A DNA stretch of 64,000 nucleotides, taken from positions 1 through 64,000 of the forward strand of contig DATMBG010000032.1 of the NCBI GenBank assembly GCA_035559535.1, in the 5' to 3' direction. Shown one piece after another: positions 1 to 8,953 of the stretch. The notes under the pieces are model-generated. The model saw only the letters and a program-made list of their open reading frames with translations, did not search any database and was not told the DNA's origin. Positions within the stretch are counted from its first letter, which is position 1, and each line of letters begins with the position of its first letter. Source of the DNA: Candidatus Limnocylindrales bacterium. GTDB taxonomy: Bacteria; Moduliflexota; Moduliflexia; Moduliflexales; JAUQPW01. A program made the position numbers and the translations under genes.

Positions 1-101
1 GGCCTCCCGCCCCTACACAGGAGAGGAGGAAGGGGAGGAGGCAGAGGGTCACACTCCCGGCTCAGCCTTACCGACCCGGTATCACGAACCCCGCCCCCAG
101 G
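1..101. other. non-coding window edge
   Basis: The first hundred bases hold no readable gene. They are C/G-rich and end at the stop codon of the radical SAM gene, so they are probably its 3' flank. I see no clear hairpin with a T run. Confidence 0.4.
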
Positions 102-2351
102 CTATCCCTCCAAAATACCTTGCGCGTAAAGCTCTTTCAAATAGGATAAGGTTCTGCGGCGATATTTTTTTCCTATTCTCGTTAGGATTTGCCGAATAGT
201 TTTTGTTCCATCACATAGATAAAGTAATTCCCGGACTTCTTCGGAAATATATAAAGCTGTCTGTCCTTTTCTGAAAAGATACCAGCTGGGGAGCGGATAA
301 ACTCTGGGTAAATCCTGCACAACTTTCTCATAAAGGGCCCGCTCAACACTTCGATTCTTTTCTACCAGGATTTCCTGAAGTTGAGCTTCCGAATGGGAGA
401 GATAATCATGGATTTCATTCAAGTTGAAGGTAAGCCGCTTGAGTTGGATTCCCGGTTTTATCCGGGGCGTCAAGGTCTGAAACTCCCGGCTCTGGATAGA
501 GGGAGTTTGAGGTTTACTTCCATGGGTCGTTAACGACTGCCGGAGAATCTTGAAGATATCTTTTCCATAACGGTCAAAATAAAGCTGACTGTGGGCCACG
601 CTGACCGTTCCGGCCCAGGGATAAGTTCTTAGTTTAAAGTATCGGGAGAGTTCGTCGATCCGTTCATCTAACCGAAGACGATCCTCGTCGGTCTTGTAGG
701 GTTTATCCATCTGATAGCAGCAGTGGGTCTTGAATTCATCTCCCCGGAGATAGTAGATTTCCTGGATGTGGTACCGTTCCGGCTCCAAAGCGGTTCTTGA
801 ACCGGCCTCCAGGTCGTAGGTACCTACGACAAACAGGCTTACGTGGTCCAGATTCCGGGCGATAAAATCCAACGTATCTTCGGCTTCAGAGCGTGTTTCG
901 GTAGGAAAATCCAGAAAAGTCATGATTTGCGGAGCAATACCGGCGGCAGAAAGGTTCCGGACCACCTTTTCGGCTTCTTCTACCCGAATACCCTTGTCCA
1001 TCAGATCCAGGATCCGTTGATTTCCCGATTCCAGTCCCAAGGCAACCGAGACGCAACCACCCTTTTTGAGGGTCTGGCACCGTTCCAGAGTGAAGGTTTT
1101 CTCCAACCGCATATCACTGCTCCACTTAATGTTTAACCCTTTTTGGATCAGGAGCTCAGAAAGCTTGAGTGTGAGCCGGGGAGAGATTAAATCATCGGAG
1201 AAATAAAAATAACAGGTTTGATGCTTCTCCGAAAGGGTTTGTAGATCTTCGAGGATCAACTCGGCTTTTCTTTCCCGATAGGGGGCTGTGGCTTTATCAG
1301 TCAGTCCGTAATGGCAAAAGGCACACTTTTCCCAATAGCACCCCCGGGTGGGAGCATAGAGAAGAACCAACTGAGGTGTTAAATAGAGATCCAGGGGAAA
1401 CCCTTCATAGTTCGGACAGGGTAAAGCGTTAATATCTTCCAGATAAGGATCTGGATTCAAAAATAGCCGGTCCTTCTCCCGATCATAGGTGATCACATGG
1501 GGTAAATTCTGGAGAGGTCGACCTTCCTGTAAGCAGCTTAGAAGGTTATAAAGCGCATGTTCTCCTTCATAGACAACGATACTATCCAGATGGGCAAAGA
1601 GCCTGGTAAGGGTCGGCTTTTCTATTCGAATCGCCATTTGGGTTATGGCAGGCCCCCCAACCGTCACATGAACATGAGGAAAAGTCCGTTTGATCAGGTC
1701 GCAGAGGACCAGGGCCTGGAGTAACTGGGCAGGAAAGACTATGGAAATACCGACCACATCGGGTTGCTCACTGGCTATGAACGGCATCAGTCGGTCCTGA
1801 TAATAGACCATGAAGGGATCCGGAGGGTCCTGGGAATCTTTCCTGCGCCGGATCTCGCGCTGGAGTTCGGCATAGGAGGTCATGTAAAGGGGAACGTTGT
1901 ATTGGGTGAAGGTCAATTCCAGGGGATAATAAACCGCCGAGAGAAATTTTAAAGCCTTGTTGATAATACAAACGGCCCAGTCGTATTTTTCCGGATCAAA
2001 AAAAGTTTCCGGGTTTTTTAAAACCTCCTTTGCTTCCTGGATATGTTCGAGGATGTCTTCGATCTCAGGATAAATAAGATACAGACCAAAATACTCCTTC
2101 TGTTCTTCAAAGCTCAAGGCATGGGACTTCTTCCTTCCCTGACCTGGCTCGTAAAAATTTAATTTATCCAGGAATTTCTCATAAAGCTGTTTTAAAAAGC
2201 CCGGCTCCAAAATAAAATGATAGGCTTCTATATTGGCATCCTTGATGAGGACCTCTTCCCCTCGTTCCTTCAAAAAAGCGCTTAAATAAGCCAGGCTGAG
2301 ATAAGGCTGAGTGGGGTCTGAAGTCGGTGGATAAATTAAAAGCGTTTTCAT
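102..2351 (-). CDS. B12-binding radical SAM protein with C-terminal PqqD-like domain
   Basis: A 749-residue probable radical SAM enzyme of the cobalamin-binding class. The N-terminal 250 residues form a Rossmann-like region ending in a GGP motif (VTVGGPAI), typical of the B12-binding module. The cluster-binding motif GCYWEKCAFC lies near residues 336-345 with spacing CX4CX2C, a variant of the usual CX3CX2C seen in RiPP-type B12/radical SAM enzymes. The last 60 residues (around LYISEEVRELLYLCDG) resemble PqqD, the RiPP leader-binding fold. It starts 3 bases after the stop of the MFS gene upstream on the same strand, so the two are probably co-transcribed. No precursor peptide gene is recognisable nearby. 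The enzyme class is well supported; the substrate is unknown. Confidence 0.85.
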   Translation of the reverse strand: MKTLLIYPPTSDPTQPYLSLAYLSAFLKERGEEVLIKDANIEAYHFILEPGFLKQLYEKFLDKLNFYEPGQGRKKSHALSFEEQKEYFGLYLIYPEIEDILEHIQEAKEVLKNPETFFDPEKYDWAVCIINKALKFLSAVYYPLELTFTQYNVPLYMTSYAELQREIRRRKDSQDPPDPFMVYYQDRLMPFIASEQPDVVGISIVFPAQLLQALVLCDLIKRTFPHVHVTVGGPAITQMAIRIEKPTLTRLFAHLDSIVVYEGEHALYNLLSCLQEGRPLQNLPHVITYDREKDRLFLNPDPYLEDINALPCPNYEGFPLDLYLTPQLVLLYAPTRGCYWEKCAFCHYGLTDKATAPYRERKAELILEDLQTLSEKHQTCYFYFSDDLISPRLTLKLSELLIQKGLNIKWSSDMRLEKTFTLERCQTLKKGGCVSVALGLESGNQRILDLMDKGIRVEEAEKVVRNLSAAGIAPQIMTFLDFPTETRSEAEDTLDFIARNLDHVSLFVVGTYDLEAGSRTALEPERYHIQEIYYLRGDEFKTHCCYQMDKPYKTDEDRLRLDERIDELSRYFKLRTYPWAGTVSVAHSQLYFDRYGKDIFKILRQSLTTHGSKPQTPSIQSREFQTLTPRIKPGIQLKRLTFNLNEIHDYLSHSEAQLQEILVEKNRSVERALYEKVVQDLPRVYPLPSWYLFRKGQTALYISEEVRELLYLCDGTKTIRQILTRIGKKYRRRTLSYLKELYAQGILEG

Positions 2352-2354
2352 AAC

Positions 2355-3614
2355 TCAATAATTCATCGGTTCGTTATCCGTTGTCCAGGACTTATCCCGG
2401 GTGGTAGCCGGGGATTGAGCCTTAGCTGCAGCGAAGGGGCTATAGGCTTCCGATAACGAACTACCGACGGTACCGGTTTTGCGGCGGGCAGGTAAGAACA
2501 GGGACAGAATAACTCCCAGGAAAGCAACGGCAGTGAGGGCAAAGAAGGCATTTCCGAGACCTACCCGGTCTGCGAGGCGACCGACCAGCATAGGAGAAAA
2601 AGAAGAAAAGATTTGAGCAGAACCGAAAACCAGACCGACGGTGGTTCCTATTTTTTCACCCTTTGTAAGTTCTGCCGCAAAGGCCATTCCGACTGGAAAT
2701 AGAGAAAGGGTAAAAAAGCCCACGCAAATGGAAAATATAATTGCAAGGGTTCCCTGGGTGTTCAGAAAAGCAAAGGTAAACACGGTCAAAAAACCAAAGG
2801 ATGTTAAGAAAACAAAACGTCCTCCGAACCTATCGAAGAGTATACCGCCGATGGGTTGGGCAATCAATCCCGCAATGAACATACAGGAAGTTAAAATACC
2901 TGCATGGGAAAGGGTTGCGCCTTTTTCCACATAAAACGTGGGTAAAAAAGTTGTAAATCCGCTATGGACCATGGAATCCAGTCCGTATACCACAGACAAT
3001 AAGATAAGGGCAGAGGGGAGATTTCTGGTAAATCCCCTGTTCCCCCGGGCTTCTGGCTCTTCCAAAAGCTTCCAGATCAAAGGAATGATAAAAATCCCGG
3101 GAAGAACCAGCAGAAAAGAGCTTTTCCGCCAGCCAAAATGATCCACGAGAAACCCTACCGTAAGGGGGGCCAAAACAAAACCGAGGCTCCCACCTATTCC
3201 GTGGATTCCCTGGGCCTTTCCTTGATTTCCTCGAAAATATTTCGATAAGAAATTGGCACTTTGGGGATGGTAGGTACTCGCTCCTACCCCGATAACCAGG
3301 CAGAGCAGGAAAAAAACCCAATAAGCCGGAGCCAATCCAAGGGAAGCGATACCGATCCCGTAAAGGACGAAACCCATCATGAGAATGGCTTTACGCTTTC
3401 GGTGCAGATCAGCAAAGTAGCCAACCGTAGGTTGAAGGATGGCCTGGACAAAAATACTGGTAAAAGATAAAAGTCCTACTTGAAAATGGCTGAGGCCAAA
3501 AGTTTTTATCACGGCCGGTAACAACGGAGGTAAAACCCAATTATAAAAGTCATTAAAGGTATGACACAACGTTAAGCCTGCTAAAATCGCTGTTTTGTCT
3601 TTAGAAAATTTCAT
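2355..3614 (-). CDS. MFS transporter, fosmidomycin-resistance (Fsr)-like
   Basis: A 419-residue inner-membrane protein with about twelve hydrophobic segments, of normal MFS length. The N-terminus (HTFNDFYNWVLPPLLP) and following segments match the Fsr-like subfamily of drug or metabolite exporters. The conserved MFS loop appears as GYFADLHRKRKAI after the second segment. The C-terminal 40 residues are polar and include codons from a dispersed TCCGTTGTCC repeat, suggesting the end of the reading frame was altered by repeat DNA. It is the first gene of a two-gene unit with the radical SAM protein. It may export that enzyme's product, which is inference. Confidence 0.82.
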   Translation of the reverse strand: MKFSKDKTAILAGLTLCHTFNDFYNWVLPPLLPAVIKTFGLSHFQVGLLSFTSIFVQAILQPTVGYFADLHRKRKAILMMGFVLYGIGIASLGLAPAYWVFFLLCLVIGVGASTYHPQSANFLSKYFRGNQGKAQGIHGIGGSLGFVLAPLTVGFLVDHFGWRKSSFLLVLPGIFIIPLIWKLLEEPEARGNRGFTRNLPSALILLSVVYGLDSMVHSGFTTFLPTFYVEKGATLSHAGILTSCMFIAGLIAQPIGGILFDRFGGRFVFLTSFGFLTVFTFAFLNTQGTLAIIFSICVGFFTLSLFPVGMAFAAELTKGEKIGTTVGLVFGSAQIFSSFSPMLVGRLADRVGLGNAFFALTAVAFLGVILSLFLPARRKTGTVGSSLSEAYSPFAAAKAQSPATTRDKSWTTDNEPMNY

Positions 3615-3657
3615 GTACGTCCGTTTTTGTCCGTTGTCCGTTGTTTATCTAAGCCCC

Positions 3658-3714
3658 AGAGACCCCAAGAATCCAGAGAAAATAACTATCTATCTCTGGG
3701 TTCTTGGGGTCTCT
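3658..3714. repeat. long inverted repeat (AGAATCCAGAG family)
   Basis: The arms 3658-3679 and 3693-3714 are 22 bases long with one mismatch and a 13-base loop, so the transcript would form a very stable hairpin. It lies between the stop of the PfpI gene and the start of the MFS gene, both on the minus strand. The core AAGAATCCAGAG is shared with the hairpin at 13310-13358 and an imperfect copy near 21949. It may act as an attenuator or stabiliser. Confidence 0.75.
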
Positions 3715-3749
3715 ATCGCAAAGAACAGAGGACGATAGACGAGTTAAGT

Positions 3750-4268
3750 TTATTTCGCCAGCGCTTTAATAATTTCCCTGCAAAAATCCGGAAGATCCGC
3801 AGGAACCCGAGAAGTAATAAGATTGCCATCTACCACAACGGGTTGATCTACATACTCGGCTCCGGCGTTTTTCACATCGTCTTTAATGGCGGATACACAG
3901 GTCATCCGCTTTCCTTTAACGATTCCGGCTGAAACCGGTACCCATCCCGCATGGCAAATAGCGGCCACCACCTTGCCGGTCTCAAAGGCATCTCGTACGA
4001 TGGTCAATACCTGTTCGGATCTGCGTAACCGATCCGGAGCAAAACCCCCTGGGATAACCACCGCATCAAAATCTGCTGCCCGGCATTGGCTTACATCGGT
4101 GTCTACTTCCACCGGATATCCTTTACGTCCTTTATATACTTTCTCTCCTAATCCGGCTACCGTGACCTTCGCCCCGGCCTCGGTTAAGCGAAGCTTCGGG
4201 TACCAAAGCTCCAGATCCTCATATTCATCTGCTGCAAAGATTAAAACTTTTTTTCCTGAAAGTTCCAT
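3750..4268 (-). CDS. DJ-1/PfpI family protein
   Basis: A 172-residue protein of the DJ-1/PfpI superfamily (glyoxalase III, deglycase or stress protease-like, cytoplasmic). It opens with MELSGKKVLIFAADEYEDLEL; the Glu of YEDLELWYP and the nucleophile Cys in AAICHAGW followed by His form the usual active site. I chose the ATG at 4268 because the family begins there; an upstream ATG adds 12 residues encoded by repeat-like DNA. The family assignment is firm, but these enzymes have disputed activities. Confidence 0.88.
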   Translation of the reverse strand: MELSGKKVLIFAADEYEDLELWYPKLRLTEAGAKVTVAGLGEKVYKGRKGYPVEVDTDVSQCRAADFDAVVIPGGFAPDRLRRSEQVLTIVRDAFETGKVVAAICHAGWVPVSAGIVKGKRMTCVSAIKDDVKNAGAEYVDQPVVVDGNLITSRVPADLPDFCREIIKALAK

Positions 4269-4278
4269 AATCCCATAG

Positions 4279-4410
4279 TCAGGAGTCAGAAGCCCGAATA
4301 CCAAAACCTCTGACTTCTAACTCCGACTGCTGTTTTACTTCCGTAGTTAAGTTCTCAGGAGTCCGAATAACAAAAATTTCTAACTTCCGATTTCTGTTTT
4401 ACTTCCGTTC
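4279..4410. repeat. tandem ~60-base direct repeat duplicating a gene end
   Basis: Two related units lie side by side, about 4279-4343 and 4355-4408. Both start TCAGGAGTC and end CTGTTTTACTTCCGT, with small internal differences. The second unit's end is the stop region of the tautomerase gene, so the first is a duplicated copy of that gene end plus flank. The AGTCAGAAG/CTTCTGACTTCT words recur at 39127-39180. Confidence 0.65.
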
Positions 4411-4587
4411 GGAGAAAAATTTACCCCCACGGGCCCAGTCCTCTTTTGATTTCTCTTGAATGATAACGGTAACGGCTTCTTTGTCTACCCCGTATTCTTT
4501 GCAGATCACCTCCGTAATCCCTTCCATAGCCCTTCGCTTCTGCTCTTGAGTTCTTCCTTCCATTTGATAAATGAAAACCAATGGCAT
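4399..4587 (-). CDS. 4-oxalocrotonate tautomerase family protein
   Basis: A 62-residue protein, the classic length of 4-OT monomers. After removal of Met the catalytic Pro1 is exposed (MPLVFIYQMEGRT). The segment AVTVIIQEKSKEDWARGGK matches the strand and loop that carry the conserved family Arg and Gly. Such hexameric enzymes catalyse keto-enol tautomerisation; the physiological substrate cannot be told from sequence. An AGGGAGGG ribosome-binding site precedes the start. The gene stands alone. Confidence 0.88.
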   Translation of the reverse strand: MPLVFIYQMEGRTQEQKRRAMEGITEVICKEYGVDKEAVTVIIQEKSKEDWARGGKFFSERK

Positions 4588-4855
4588 AGGCTTATCCCTC
4601 CCTAAAAAATTTCCTCCGGGTTTAAACTTTATCAGATTTATCTTGTCAACTTTTATATATTAAACTGCCTGTTTCGGTTTGCAACCAATTTTTCGCCTTC
4701 AAAATTTTTATTGAAAACTTTTTAATCGCTTTTACTCCAGGCAAATTAAATTTTATCCCATTAACTCCTTGACATTTTAAGCTGGAAATGAGATGAGATA
4801 AGCTTGATATATGGCCTATCTTAACGAGAGAAGTCAGGAATAAACGGGAGAAATT

Positions 4856-7495
4856 ATGAAGACGATCAGCTATAAATTTTTTGTACTCATTATATTTTTT
4901 ATTTTGGTTCCTCTCATTGCTCTGGGATTTATTTCCTTTACCGTTGCCAGCCGGGCGCTTCAAGAAAATTCCCGCAAGCAGTACGAGCAAATGGTTTGGA
5001 ACTCCAAGGAAAGAATCGATGAGCGATTAGCCGATCGGATTAAACGGATCGAGAGTATTCGAGGGAGTAGTACCCTGCTATTATTTTCGGGTTTCACGGG
5101 AGTAGGTTCTAACAGAACCAGTGTCGATAATGAAGTTTATGCTTTACAAAAAGGTAACGGTCTGGCCTTTGAACCCCCTACTCAGGAAGGAGATCTCCTT
5201 AACTTTGGGATTATGCTGGTTCATCCTGGTAACCAGAAGATTAGAGATTTTGGAGTATTTCCCTCAGAAGAGTACGTGGGGCTCGATGGGGTAGTTAAGC
5301 AGCATATCTATGCTGGAGGATCCAATGATGAAGATTTTACGGCTAAAGATCTCACCAAGCTGAATCGTTCTGACGAAGTATGGTTCCAGGAAGCTAAAAA
5401 TGGAAGGGTTTACATCTCAGACCCTCGTCCGGTCAAGTTGTATTTAAAGGAATACAAACCTTCCGAAGGTAAACACCCAGAGAAAGTCGTTGAAAAAAAA
5501 TTAATCGTTATCGCAATGCCCCATCTGGTTCAAAATCAAGTGCGAGGAGTTCTCATGGTTACTACCACGCCGGATTTCTTATACCAGGAGATGGAACGGT
5601 TGAAACCCGAGCATGGTCAAGCCTTTATTATTAACTCGAAGGGCTGGGTGATCGGACATAGCGATAAAAGCCTGATAGATACCCAACTGGATAACTCTCT
5701 CGTTCAGGCTATTCTGGAACCCTCTATGAAAGAAGCAGATTATAATGATAACTCAAGCACTTCCGATAAATCCTCCACGTCACTGATGGAGAAAAGAGGA
5801 ATGAACACAGGATGGACGGCTTATCAGGACAATTTAATTATTTCTCGTAAAAGCCAGATGGCGGATTGGACGATAGGTCTTTATGTTCCCCAAAAGGATA
5901 TCCTCAGTGCAGTAAATACCTTATGGTCTAAAACCCTTTGGATCATCGTAATTACATTGGGTGTTGTATGGGTCGGAGTAAGTCTGTTTACACGTAAATT
6001 CATCATCATGCCCCTTAAAGAGATGGTTACTTTTGCGGAAGCCATTCGAAATGGAGATCTTACGAGAAATCTTCCCGTTAAAACCGAGGATGAAATAGGA
6101 AAGCTGGGAAAGGCTTTGAACGCCATGTTAGCCACCTTAAGAACCGCAACGAGTCGTATTCGGGAGTCATCCACCCGATTTACCACCACCGCCGAAGCCC
6201 TTCGAGGCCAGGCCAGAACGGTCGGCATAGGAGCAGAAGAACAGCTTAACTCTGTAGAAAAGATCTTTACTTCTACCCGTCAATTGGATCAGTCTATCCA
6301 GGGACTTTCACGGGATGCAGAAAATCTCTCATCGGCTTCTGAAGAGACTTCAGCTTCCACGCTGGAAATGAAGGCGACCTTCGAAGAAGTTACAGAATTA
6401 ATGGAAGATTTATCCTCCTCGGTCAATGAAACGGCTTCTTCTATAGAACAGATGATGATGTCGGTGAGGGAAGTCAGTAAGAACACCCATCAACTCTTAA
6501 CAAATGCCGAGACGACTTATAAGGCCATCGATAAAATTAATGCATCTATCCAGGAAGTTTCTTCCAATGTAGATCACTCCCGTAAACTATCGGAAGAAAC
6601 CACCCAGGCTGCCGTAGCGGGCCAAAACTCCATGCAATCCACTTTAGAAGGGATGCGGGAAATTAAAGATGTGGTGTTAAGATCGGCTCAGGTTATTCAA
6701 ACCCTGGGGGATCGTACGGAAGAAATTGGAGCCATCCTGGACGTGATCAATGATATTGCCGAGCAGACCTCCCTACTCGCCCTCAATGCCTCGATTATAG
6801 CAGCCCAGGCCGGGGAACACGGTAAAGGTTTTGCGGTTGTGGCCGGAGAAGTCCGAGAACTGGCCAATCGCTCGACCCTATCGGCTAAAGAAATCGGGAA
6901 TTTAATTAAAAATGTACAAAAAGAAGCCCTTATGGCTATTCAGGCTATGCAGGAGGGAATCAAAAAAGTTGAAGAGGGGGTAAGGTTGGCAGATGTGACC
7001 GGGGAGATGTTAAAGCAAATTATTACGCGGGCCGAAAAATCAGCCTCAACCGTCTCCAAAATTACCCAGGCCACTCAAGAACAGGCTGACAGTAGCCGAC
7101 GAATTATGCAATATATGGAAAATGTAACCCACATGATTGCAGAGATAACCAAAGCCACCGGCGAACAACAGAAAAGCTCTTCACAAATTATTACGGCCGT
7201 AGAAAATATGAGAAACCTGGCAGCCCATGTCAAGATGGCCATGGGGGAACAGACCAAAGGAGTTGCCCAGGTCATCCGGGCTATGGACACGGTTACGGAA
7301 ATTGCCCTCAGGGCAAAAAATATTACCACCGATCAGACCCGGGAAGCCTCCCAAATCGTCTCGGCCATTCAGGCCATCCGTGAAGTCATAGAGAAGAATC
7401 TGGAAAGTATTAAAAAGACCACCCAGATTGCCGATGACCTCCTGGAACACTCCAAGGGTCTTCTAGAAACGGTAAGTCAGTATAAGATTGAATAA
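4856..7495 (+). CDS. methyl-accepting chemotaxis protein
   Basis: An 879-residue transmembrane chemoreceptor. TM1 spans about residues 7-30, a Cache-type periplasmic sensor follows to about 355, TM2 is near 358-376, then HAMP (KFIIMPLKEMVTFAEAIRNG) and a long cytoplasmic coiled coil. The signalling tip reads DIAEQTSLLALNASIIAAQ, then AGEHGKGFAVVAGEVRELA. It matches the tip consensus except that Ile replaces the usual Glu of NAAIEAA and Ser replaces Asn of QTNLL. The start ATG follows a GGAGAAATT ribosome-binding site. No other chemotaxis genes are nearby; it may feed a remote Che system or a pilus-linked pathway. Confidence 0.93.
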   Translation: MKTISYKFFVLIIFFILVPLIALGFISFTVASRALQENSRKQYEQMVWNSKERIDERLADRIKRIESIRGSSTLLLFSGFTGVGSNRTSVDNEVYALQKGNGLAFEPPTQEGDLLNFGIMLVHPGNQKIRDFGVFPSEEYVGLDGVVKQHIYAGGSNDEDFTAKDLTKLNRSDEVWFQEAKNGRVYISDPRPVKLYLKEYKPSEGKHPEKVVEKKLIVIAMPHLVQNQVRGVLMVTTTPDFLYQEMERLKPEHGQAFIINSKGWVIGHSDKSLIDTQLDNSLVQAILEPSMKEADYNDNSSTSDKSSTSLMEKRGMNTGWTAYQDNLIISRKSQMADWTIGLYVPQKDILSAVNTLWSKTLWIIVITLGVVWVGVSLFTRKFIIMPLKEMVTFAEAIRNGDLTRNLPVKTEDEIGKLGKALNAMLATLRTATSRIRESSTRFTTTAEALRGQARTVGIGAEEQLNSVEKIFTSTRQLDQSIQGLSRDAENLSSASEETSASTLEMKATFEEVTELMEDLSSSVNETASSIEQMMMSVREVSKNTHQLLTNAETTYKAIDKINASIQEVSSNVDHSRKLSEETTQAAVAGQNSMQSTLEGMREIKDVVLRSAQVIQTLGDRTEEIGAILDVINDIAEQTSLLALNASIIAAQAGEHGKGFAVVAGEVRELANRSTLSAKEIGNLIKNVQKEALMAIQAMQEGIKKVEEGVRLADVTGEMLKQIITRAEKSASTVSKITQATQEQADSSRRIMQYMENVTHMIAEITKATGEQQKSSSQIITAVENMRNLAAHVKMAMGEQTKGVAQVIRAMDTVTEIALRAKNITTDQTREASQIVSAIQAIREVIEKNLESIKKTTQIADDLLEHSKGLLETVSQYKIE

Positions 7496-7577
7496 GTGTG
7501 GGAGTATGGGGGGTGTGGAAGTGTGGAAGTACTCCCATACCCCCATACCCTCACACCCCCATACTCCCATACTCCTG
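7496..7577. repeat. G-rich palindrome filling a convergent gap
   Basis: An imperfect inverted repeat built of GGGAGTATGGGGG / GTGTGG words on one side and their complements on the other. It begins directly after the MCP stop and ends 5 bases before the stop of the PrpD gene. It belongs to the same word family as 54979-55120. It may act as a two-way terminator; the G runs also suit G-quadruplex formation. Confidence 0.75.
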
Positions 7578-7582
7578 AAAGG

Positions 7583-8953
7583 CTAGGCCAGGAGCTTGGT
7601 AAAATCCCTTAAATGGGAATAACCTTCCAGCTTTTTAACGTGATCAACGATTTCCCTCTGATGGGAATCTGAGAAAATTCCCCGGGTCAGGGTGTTAAAT
7701 TTAGTAACGATCTCTTCTCGACTCAGGGGATTTTCCGGATCTCCCTTGGGATATTCAATCTGGCTCTCTAACTTCCTCCCATCCTGGGTTTCCAGGATAA
7801 CCCGGCTTTTCCATTTCTTAGGAAATTCGGCCTCCAGTTCGGGCATGGTTACACAGGAGACTTTTCTCATGAGTTCCTGGATTTGGGGATGATGAAGATT
7901 CTCCACGGAAAACTCATCTAAAAAGGCCCTTCGTTTTAGTACGGCAACAGCGGCTCCGAAGGGTGCACTAAATTGAGCATCAACGATGTTCTGGGGATTT
8001 ACTTTTTGCTCCGGGGGATCTGCAACCAGGAGTCGTCCGGCAGATAGAATACCTAGCGTGATGTGTCGAATATCGGACGGGGTCAGATGGTAGCGTGTTA
8101 CAAGATCCAGAACGCCATCGATGGGCGGTTGCATGTAACGGCAACAGGCATGGGGCTTTAAACTGGTGCGCATAATCTCAAAATTCTTTCCCAGACCTTC
8201 AAAGACCTTCTCCAGATCCGGCTTATCCGAATAAGAGTGAAGAAATCCAAATTTTCCTTCGATTATTTCATGGGGGCCGGTAAATCCGGTTTTTGCCAGT
8301 AAGGCTGCTAAAATCCCACTGTGGGAAGCCCATCCGGGATGAAATCGCTTGGTCCAGGCTCCATTTTGGAGATAAGCCATGGAACCTGCTGCCTGACTTC
8401 CGGCAATTCCAAAGGCATGGTGCATTTGGTCCTCGGTAAGGTTAAAGATCTTGGAGGCAACTACCGTAGCGGCGAAAACTCCGCAAGTCGCCGTTGGATG
8501 GAAACCATGCCGATAATGCTCTGCCGGATTAATCCCTTTTCCAAGGCGTATAATCACATCGTATCCCGCCACTACCGCCTCGATAAAGGCTTCTCCACTG
8601 CAATTCACCATTTCTCCTGCGGCGAAGGCCGTCGGAAATACCACAACCCCCGGATGAAGGGAAGATTCGTTCTCTACGTCGTCTAACTCCAGGCTGTGGG
8701 CAGCAACGCCGTTGGCCAAAGCGGCATACTCTCCGGCCGCTTTAAGATCGGTTCCTATAATGGTGCCCTCTCCCGGACGGTTCAGATCTTTAACAAATTT
8801 TTGAGAAACCATCCCTGAATCCGAGACAGAACCCCTCGTAACAACTCCTAAGAAATCCAGACAAAGATCTTTAACCTTTTCCACAACTTCTTCAGGCAAA
8901 TTCCGAAATTTGAGCTGATGATAAAAATGGACCAGATCTTTAGTTGTGTTCAT
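7583..8953 (-). CDS. MmgE/PrpD family protein
   Basis: A 456-residue protein with the full length of the MmgE/PrpD family (2-methylcitrate dehydratase, cis-aconitate decarboxylase and related enzymes). Family hallmarks are FLGVVTRGSVSDSGM near the N-terminus, AAHSLELDDVENESSLHPG (the Asp-Asp/His region), and GFHPTATCGVFAA. No other methylcitrate-cycle genes are nearby, so the substrate is open. Its start overlaps the end of the upstream DUF3943-like gene by 14 bases, implying translational coupling in the waaA operon. Confidence 0.9.
   Translation of the reverse strand: MNTTKDLVHFYHQLKFRNLPEEVVEKVKDLCLDFLGVVTRGSVSDSGMVSQKFVKDLNRPGEGTIIGTDLKAAGEYAALANGVAAHSLELDDVENESSLHPGVVVFPTAFAAGEMVNCSGEAFIEAVVAGYDVIIRLGKGINPAEHYRHGFHPTATCGVFAATVVASKIFNLTEDQMHHAFGIAGSQAAGSMAYLQNGAWTKRFHPGWASHSGILAALLAKTGFTGPHEIIEGKFGFLHSYSDKPDLEKVFEGLGKNFEIMRTSLKPHACCRYMQPPIDGVLDLVTRYHLTPSDIRHITLGILSAGRLLVADPPEQKVNPQNIVDAQFSAPFGAAVAVLKRRAFLDEFSVENLHHPQIQELMRKVSCVTMPELEAEFPKKWKSRVILETQDGRKLESQIEYPKGDPENPLSREEIVTKFNTLTRGIFSDSHQREIVDHVKKLEGYSHLRDFTKLLA

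Noticed and set aside
7496-7577. CRISPR-like or VNTR array
   Set aside because: The repeat words are not evenly spaced and there are no spacers; the structure is a palindrome, not an array.
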